DNA from: Streptomyces griseoflavus
GTDB lineage: Bacteria; Actinomycetota; Actinomycetes; Streptomycetales; Streptomycetaceae
DNA length: 64,000 nucleotides
Assembly (NCBI RefSeq): GCF_014649995.1
Contig: NZ_BMUC01000001.1
Location: 299,842 to 363,841, forward strand
Direction of reading: 5' to 3'
The notes beneath the pieces are model-generated. The model was given only the letters and a program-made list of their open reading frames with translations, made no database searches and was not told the origin of the DNA. Positions 59,743 to 64,000 of the stretch are shown in pieces (the stretch's first letter is position 1; every line of letters begins with the position of its first letter). The translations under genes were made by a program, and so were the position numbers.

Positions 59743-60639
59743 TCACGCCGCGACCGTCGTGTAGTGCGAGGCGTCCCCCTCGATCGCGTAGGACCGCTCG
59801 CCCTCGATGCCGACGGGGACGTCACCGGCGACCGTCACCCGGTGCAGCCGGCGCGGCAGGCCGTCGTAGTTGTCGATGGCGTAGTGCTGCGTGATGCGGT
59901 TGTCGAACAGCACGAGCTGGTTCGGCGACCAGCGCCAGCGCACCACGTTCTCCGGCCGGGTGACGTACGCCTGGAGCAGGTCGAGCACCTTGCGGGACTC
60001 GCCCCGCGACAGGCCGACGACGCGCTGCGCGAACCCGCCGATGAACAGCCCGCGCTCCCCCGTGAGGGGGTGGACGCGCACCACCGGGTGGGCGGTGCGG
60101 TAGGTGAGGGACGTGAACTGGGCGCGCCGGGCCGCCTCCGCCTCGTCCACGGCCTCCTCCGGTACGGCGTAGTCGTAGTCGTTGGTGTGCTCGGCCCACA
60201 GGGTGTCGGCGAGCCCGCGCAGCGGCTCGGGCAGGTCGCGGTAGGCGGCGGCCGCGTTCGCGATCAGCGTCTCGCCGCCGTAGGGCGGGATCGTGATGCT
60301 GCGCAGGGTGCTGGCCTGCGGCGGGTTGAGGACGAAGGTGACGTCCGTGTGCCAGGTGTTGGCGGCACGGCCGCCCTCGCTGTCGACCGGCAGCACGCTC
60401 GGGGCGCCGTCGACGGCGGGCACGGTGGGGTGGGCGCCGGTGAGGTCGCCGAAGTGCCGGGCGAAGGCCTGCTGTCCCGCGTCGTCCAGGTTCACGTCGT
60501 CGAAGAGGAGGGCCTTGTGCTCGTTCAGGGCGTCGCGGATCGCGGTGACGGTCCCGGGGTCGAGCGGCCGGGAGATGTCGACGCCGGAGACCTGGGCGCC
60601 GATGTTCGCGGTCACCTTGGTGATCTTGAGGTCGGTCAT
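59743..60639 (-). CDS. TauD/TfdA-family 2-oxoglutarate-dependent dioxygenase
   Basis: 298 residues. The iron ligands are His97 and Asp99 (WHTDVTF) and His252 (ITQHYA); the 2-oxoglutarate Arg follows near 264-267 (PRRLHRV). TauD/AtsK relatives hydroxylate taurine or alkyl sulfates and so release sulfite or sulfate. Its place 30 bases after a flavin monooxygenase and sulfonate ABC genes supports a sulfur-starvation role. It is the last gene of the operon. Confidence 0.9.
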   Translation of the reverse strand: MTDLKITKVTANIGAQVSGVDISRPLDPGTVTAIRDALNEHKALLFDDVNLDDAGQQAFARHFGDLTGAHPTVPAVDGAPSVLPVDSEGGRAANTWHTDVTFVLNPPQASTLRSITIPPYGGETLIANAAAAYRDLPEPLRGLADTLWAEHTNDYDYAVPEEAVDEAEAARRAQFTSLTYRTAHPVVRVHPLTGERGLFIGGFAQRVVGLSRGESRKVLDLLQAYVTRPENVVRWRWSPNQLVLFDNRITQHYAIDNYDGLPRRLHRVTVAGDVPVGIEGERSYAIEGDASHYTTVAA

Positions 60640-60669
60640 GGGTGCGGGTTCCTTTCCGGAGGGGCCGGA

Positions 60670-62016
60670 TCAGACGAGAGCGGCGGTGGTGGCGGTGGTG
60701 GTGTGCTGGTTGGCGGGGCGCGGGAGGCCGTAGCGCTCGCGCAGGGTCCGCCGGGGGCCGTACTCCGTGCGGAGCAGCCCGCGGGCGCGCAGGATCGGGA
60801 CGACGTGGTCGACGAAGGCGTCGAGGCCGGACGGCAGGACGGGCGGCATGATGTTGAAGCCGTCGGCGGCGCCGAGCGAGAACCACCGCTCGATGATGTC
60901 GGCGACCTGCTCGGGCGTGCCCGCGAAGGTCAGGTGGCCGCGCCCGCCGCCGAGCCGCCCGATCAGCTGCCGCACGGTGAGCCGCTCGCGCCGGGCCAGC
61001 TCCACGACGAGCGTGTAGCGGCTCTTGGCGCCCTCGATGGCCTCCTCCGGCGGCAGCCCGTCGGGCAGTCGGGCGTCCAGGTCCAGCGAGCCGGGCGCCA
61101 GGCGCAGCAGCTCCTCGAGGTGGCGCACCCCGTGCTCGTGCACGATGTGCTCCTCCAGCTCCCGCTCCAGCCGCCGCGCCTCCGCCTCGGTGGAGCCGAG
61201 GACGGGCACGATGCCGGGCAGCACCTTGATGTGGTCCGGGTCGCGGCCCTCCGCCGCCGTACGGGCCTTGAGGTCGGTGGAGAAGTCCCGCGCCCCGGCG
61301 AGGGTCTGCTGGGCGGTGAACACCGCCTCCGCGTACCGGGCGGCGAACCGCTTGCCGTCCTCGGAGGAGCCCGCCTGCACGAGCAGCGGGTAACCCTGCG
61401 GCGTACGGGGCACGTTGAGCGCGCCCTCCACGCCGAAGTACGTCCCCCGGTGCCGGGGCGGGTGGATCCGGTCGTCGTCGCCCCAGACCCCGGCCGCCTT
61501 GTCGGCGACGATCGTGTCGTCCTCCCAGCTGTCCCACAGCAGACGGGCGACGTCGAGGAACTCGGCGGCCCGCGCGTACCGTTCGGCGTGCGCGGGCTCC
61601 GCTTCCAGGCCGAAGTTGCGGGCCGCCGAGGCACCGGCGGTGGTGACGATGTTCCAGCCGGCCCGGCCACCGCTGATGATGTCCAGCGAGGCGAACCTGC
61701 GGGCCAGGTTGTAGGGGGAGTTGTAGGACGTCGATGCCGTCGCGATCAGCCCGATGTGTTCGGTGGCCGTCGCCAGCGCGGTCAGCAGGGTGAGCGGTTC
61801 CAGCGCCCCGGCCGGCCGCTGGGCCACGCTGTTCCACAGCTGGGGACCGTCGGCGAGGAACAGCGAGTCGAAGGTGCCCCGCTCGGCGGTCCGGGCGAGG
61901 CGTACGTAGTGGTCGAGGTCGACGTGCGCGTACGGATCGCTCTCGGGGAGCCGCCAGGAGGCCTCGTGGTGGCCGGTGTTCATGAGGAAGGCGTTGAGGT
62001 GGAGCTTCCGGGTCAT
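60670..62016 (-). CDS. LLM-class FMN-dependent monooxygenase (NtaA/SnaA/DszA type)
   Basis: 448 residues. FMN-binding luciferase-like barrel with TASTSYNSPYNLARRFASLD, SGGRAGWNIVTT, and YPLLVQAGSSEDGK, as in the nitrilotriacetate/dibenzothiophene sulfone monooxygenase group that uses reduced flavin from a separate reductase. Together with TauD it would desulfonate a range of organosulfur compounds. Start ATG with AAGGAGGG nine bases upstream. A 9-bp hairpin lies in the 127-base gap to ssuB. No flavin reductase gene is present in the window. Confidence 0.87.
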   Translation of the reverse strand: MTRKLHLNAFLMNTGHHEASWRLPESDPYAHVDLDHYVRLARTAERGTFDSLFLADGPQLWNSVAQRPAGALEPLTLLTALATATEHIGLIATASTSYNSPYNLARRFASLDIISGGRAGWNIVTTAGASAARNFGLEAEPAHAERYARAAEFLDVARLLWDSWEDDTIVADKAAGVWGDDDRIHPPRHRGTYFGVEGALNVPRTPQGYPLLVQAGSSEDGKRFAARYAEAVFTAQQTLAGARDFSTDLKARTAAEGRDPDHIKVLPGIVPVLGSTEAEARRLERELEEHIVHEHGVRHLEELLRLAPGSLDLDARLPDGLPPEEAIEGAKSRYTLVVELARRERLTVRQLIGRLGGGRGHLTFAGTPEQVADIIERWFSLGAADGFNIMPPVLPSGLDAFVDHVVPILRARGLLRTEYGPRRTLRERYGLPRPANQHTTTATTAALV

Positions 62017-62143
62017 GAGGGGTCCCTCCTTCAGGACGTGGACGGGCAGTGGTGTGCGGACGAGGGTGGCCGTGCCCGGCCCGTCGCGGGCCGGGGCGGT
62101 GGGGGCGGGGCCGGGGCGGTGGCCCTCGAAGGGCGGACGGTGT

Positions 62144-62860
62144 TCACGTCACGGCCTCGGTCACCCCGAGCGCCCGCAGCAGCCGCGTCCGGTACTCACC
62201 GTGCGCCGCCGCCTCACGCTCGATCGCCAGGTCGAGCCCGATCCGCCCCCGCTCCAGCACCAGCACCCGGTCCGCCAGGGCCACCGCCTCGTCCACGTCG
62301 TGGGTCACCAGCAGCACCGAGGGGCGGTGCCGTTCCCACAACTGCCGCAGCAGCGCGTGCATCCGGATGCGCGTCAGCGCGTCCAGCGCCCCGAACGGCT
62401 CGTCGGCCAGCAGCAGTTCCGGCTCCCGCACCAGTGAGCGGGCGAGCGCGGCACGCTGGGCCTCACCGCCGGACAGCTCGTTCGGCCAGGCGCGTTCCCG
62501 GCCGGCGAGACCGACCTCGGCGAGCGCCGCACGGCCGCGCTCCTCGGCGTCCCTGCCGCCGAGCCCCAGCAGGACGTTGGGCAGGATGCGCCGCCAGGGC
62601 AGCAGCCGGGAGTCCTGGAAGACCACCGATACCCGCTCGGGCGCGGTGAGCGTGCCGCTGCCGGCGACCCCGTGGTCGATGCCCGCGACGGCGCGCAGCA
62701 GGGTGCTCTTGCCGGAGCCGCTGTGCCCGAGCAGCGCGGTGAACTGCCCGGCCGGCAGGTCCAGGTCGATGCCGTCGAGGACGGTGCGCCCCTCGAAGGA
62801 CCGGGTGAGGCCGCGCAGCCGCACGGCGGGCCGGGTCAGCTGCTCAGTGTGCGGCGCCAT
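62144..62860 (-). CDS. ssuB: Sulfonate-type ABC transporter ATP-binding protein
   Basis: 238 residues. Walker A GHSGSGKST, Q-loop VVFQDSRLLPW, signature LSGGEAQRAALARSL, Walker B LLLADEPFGALD and H-loop VTHD; the FGALD form is that of the nitrate/sulfonate/taurine (SsuB/TauB) import group. ATG 62860 has GGAGGG seven bases upstream and lies inside the end of ssuC (25-base overlap). Imports organosulfur compounds for the enzymes downstream. Confidence 0.9.
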   Translation of the reverse strand: MAPHTEQLTRPAVRLRGLTRSFEGRTVLDGIDLDLPAGQFTALLGHSGSGKSTLLRAVAGIDHGVAGSGTLTAPERVSVVFQDSRLLPWRRILPNVLLGLGGRDAEERGRAALAEVGLAGRERAWPNELSGGEAQRAALARSLVREPELLLADEPFGALDALTRIRMHALLRQLWERHRPSVLLVTHDVDEAVALADRVLVLERGRIGLDLAIEREAAAHGEYRTRLLRALGVTEAVT

Positions 62861-63696
62861 GACAGCACCCTCCGTTCGATCAGGCGGACGGCGGTGTCCG
62901 AGACCAGGCCGAAGACGCCGTAGACGACGAGACCGACGAGGATCACGTCCGTCCGGCCGTAGTTCTGGGCCTGGAACATCAGGTAGCCGAGTCCGCTGGT
63001 GGCGTTGATCTGTTCGAGCACCACGAGGCCCAGCCAGGAGCCGGTCACCCCGAGCCGCAGGCCGACGAAGAAGCCGGGCAGCGCGCCGGGGACGACGACC
63101 TGCCGGATGAAGGCGGGCCGCGACAGGCCCTGCACCTCGGCCAGTTCCACGAAGCGGTGGTCGATGCCGGCCAGCGCGGCGTGCGTGTTCAGGTAGATCG
63201 GGATGTAGACGACGATGGCGATGATCGCGATCTTGAACGTCTCGCCGATGCCGAGCCACAGGATGAACAGCGGGATCAGACCGAGGGTGGGCACCGCCCG
63301 GTTCAGCTGCACGCTGCCGTCGATCAGCGCCTCGCCGGTCCGGCTGAGCCCGGAGGCCAGCGCGAGGACGATGCCCGCGGTCAGGCCGATCACGAAGCCG
63401 GAGCCCGCGCGCCGCAGCGAGGTGAGGATGTCGCCCGGCAGGGTGCCCTCGGTCCACAGCCGGGTGCCGGTCTCCAGCACCGTCCAGGGCGCGGGGATCG
63501 CGCCGGGGTCGAGCTGTCCGGCGGCGGAGGCGGCGGCCCACAGGACGAGGACGAGCGCGGGGCCGAGGAGCCGGGTGGCGGGCAGCCGTTTGCCGGGGGA
63601 GAGGCGCCGGCGCCGGCGGACCCGGTGCCCTTCCTCGACGGCGGGGGGCGGGGCGGTCCCGGGCGCGGTTCCGGTGGTCGTGGTGACGGCGGTCAT
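62836..63696 (-). CDS. ssuC: Sulfonate-type ABC transporter permease
   Basis: 286 residues. Arg-rich cytosolic N-terminus, six membrane segments and the binding-protein-dependent permease coupling motif (EVQGLSRPAFIRQVVVPGAL). The VLETGTRLWTEGTLPGDILT region and GSWLGLVVLEQIN are typical of SsuC/TauC. It overlaps both neighbours: ATGA with the binding protein stop and 25 bases with ssuB. Confidence 0.9.
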   Translation of the reverse strand: MTAVTTTTGTAPGTAPPPAVEEGHRVRRRRRLSPGKRLPATRLLGPALVLVLWAAASAAGQLDPGAIPAPWTVLETGTRLWTEGTLPGDILTSLRRAGSGFVIGLTAGIVLALASGLSRTGEALIDGSVQLNRAVPTLGLIPLFILWLGIGETFKIAIIAIVVYIPIYLNTHAALAGIDHRFVELAEVQGLSRPAFIRQVVVPGALPGFFVGLRLGVTGSWLGLVVLEQINATSGLGYLMFQAQNYGRTDVILVGLVVYGVFGLVSDTAVRLIERRVLSWRRTLSS

Positions 63697-64000
63697 GTCC
63701 GGTACTCCTCGGGTACGGCCTCGGCGGCGAGGGACTCGAAGCGCCGGTCGAAGAGGGTGGTGACGTCGAACTCCTTCACGTAGCCGCCCTCCGCGAGCAG
63801 ATCGGCGGTCTCCTGCTCCCAGGCGATCGCCTCCTCCCAACCGGGGGAGAACAGCGGCTTGTTCGCGAGCTCGGTGATCGACTCGGCCTGGGCGGGGGTG
63901 AGGTTCTGCGTCTTGACGTAGTACTCCCGGTTCCATACGTCGGGGTGTTCGTACTGCCACACCGCGCCCCGGGCCCAGTACGGGATGTACGCGGCGACGG
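63693..64000 (-). CDS. ssuA: Sulfonate-type ABC transporter substrate-binding protein, partial
   Basis: Only the C-terminal 102 codons lie in the window; the frame stays open to the edge (VAAYIPYWARGAVWQYEHP), so the start lies beyond position 64000. The stop overlaps ssuC in ATGA. NLTPAQAESITELANKPLFS and the charged helical tail fit the end of SsuA/NrtA-type periplasmic-binding-like lipoproteins. The signal peptide cannot be seen. Confidence 0.8.
   Translation of the reverse strand, partial: VAAYIPYWARGAVWQYEHPDVWNREYYVKTQNLTPAQAESITELANKPLFSPGWEEAIAWEQETADLLAEGGYVKEFDVTTLFDRRFESLAAEAVPEEYRT

Overview
The window looks like a stretch of Streptomyces (or close relative) chromosome. It is very GC-rich, has strong third-position GC bias with long shadow reading frames opposite real genes, uses GTG and TTG starts often, and carries typical actinobacterial families (thioester-domain surface protein with a sortase-like tail, PknG-type kinase, ROK and PadR regulators, FtsX-type exporters, two PepN-like peptidases). 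I see no rRNA, tRNA, CRISPR array, insertion sequence or prophage. Most genes look like core or conserved chromosome.

Layout. 0-12 kb: a secreted thioester-domain protein, a small membrane protein, the ABC-F factor EttA with a thioesterase and an unknown protein behind it, then a leftward FtsX-type exporter operon (two permeases and an ATPase with an extra AbrB-like tail). 12-13.6 kb: a divergent pair, truncated haemoglobin and a PCMT-like methyltransferase. 13.6-24.6 kb: a leftward seven-gene cluster, read in transcription order as GlnX-like membrane protein, GlnH-like binding lipoprotein, coiled-coil protein, PknG-type kinase, PP2C phosphatase, vWA protein and FHA protein. This is the most interesting system in the window. 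It has the sensor parts of the mycobacterial GlnX/GlnH/PknG amino-acid sensing pathway, plus a matching phosphatase, a phosphothreonine reader and a metal-dependent adhesion-type domain; kinase, phosphatase and FHA protein each have two zinc ribbons.

25-28.6 kb: an amino-sugar/beta-glucoside operon (ROK regulator, GH4 phospho-glycosidase, GlcNAc-type kinase) with a palindromic operator. 28.7-33.4 kb: MscS channel, HNH nuclease, and a PadR-controlled ABC exporter whose permease is split by a frameshift. 33.4-39.4 kb: secreted GH84-type enzyme, a small repeat-containing acidic protein coupled to MalQ, and a small membrane protein. 39.4-46.2 kb: MarR/EamA divergent pair with a clear operator, a secreted sugar dehydrogenase with a cellulose-binding module behind a CebR-like box, PepN, and a decayed MazEF module. 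46.2-54 kb: Asd, an ECF sigma/membrane anti-sigma-like pair, a large secreted subtilase, a Nudix hydrolase, and a DUF559-like protein. 54-64 kb: a second PepN, a DsbA-fold protein with a CPWA active site, an amino-acid permease, and a sulfonate-use operon (TauD-type dioxygenase, flavin monooxygenase, SsuB, SsuC and the cut-off SsuA-like binding protein) running off the window end.

Several convergent gene pairs are separated by strong perfect hairpins (bidirectional terminators). Four palindromic operators lie next to regulators or to a gene of a matching regulon, and three genes appear to be leaderless.
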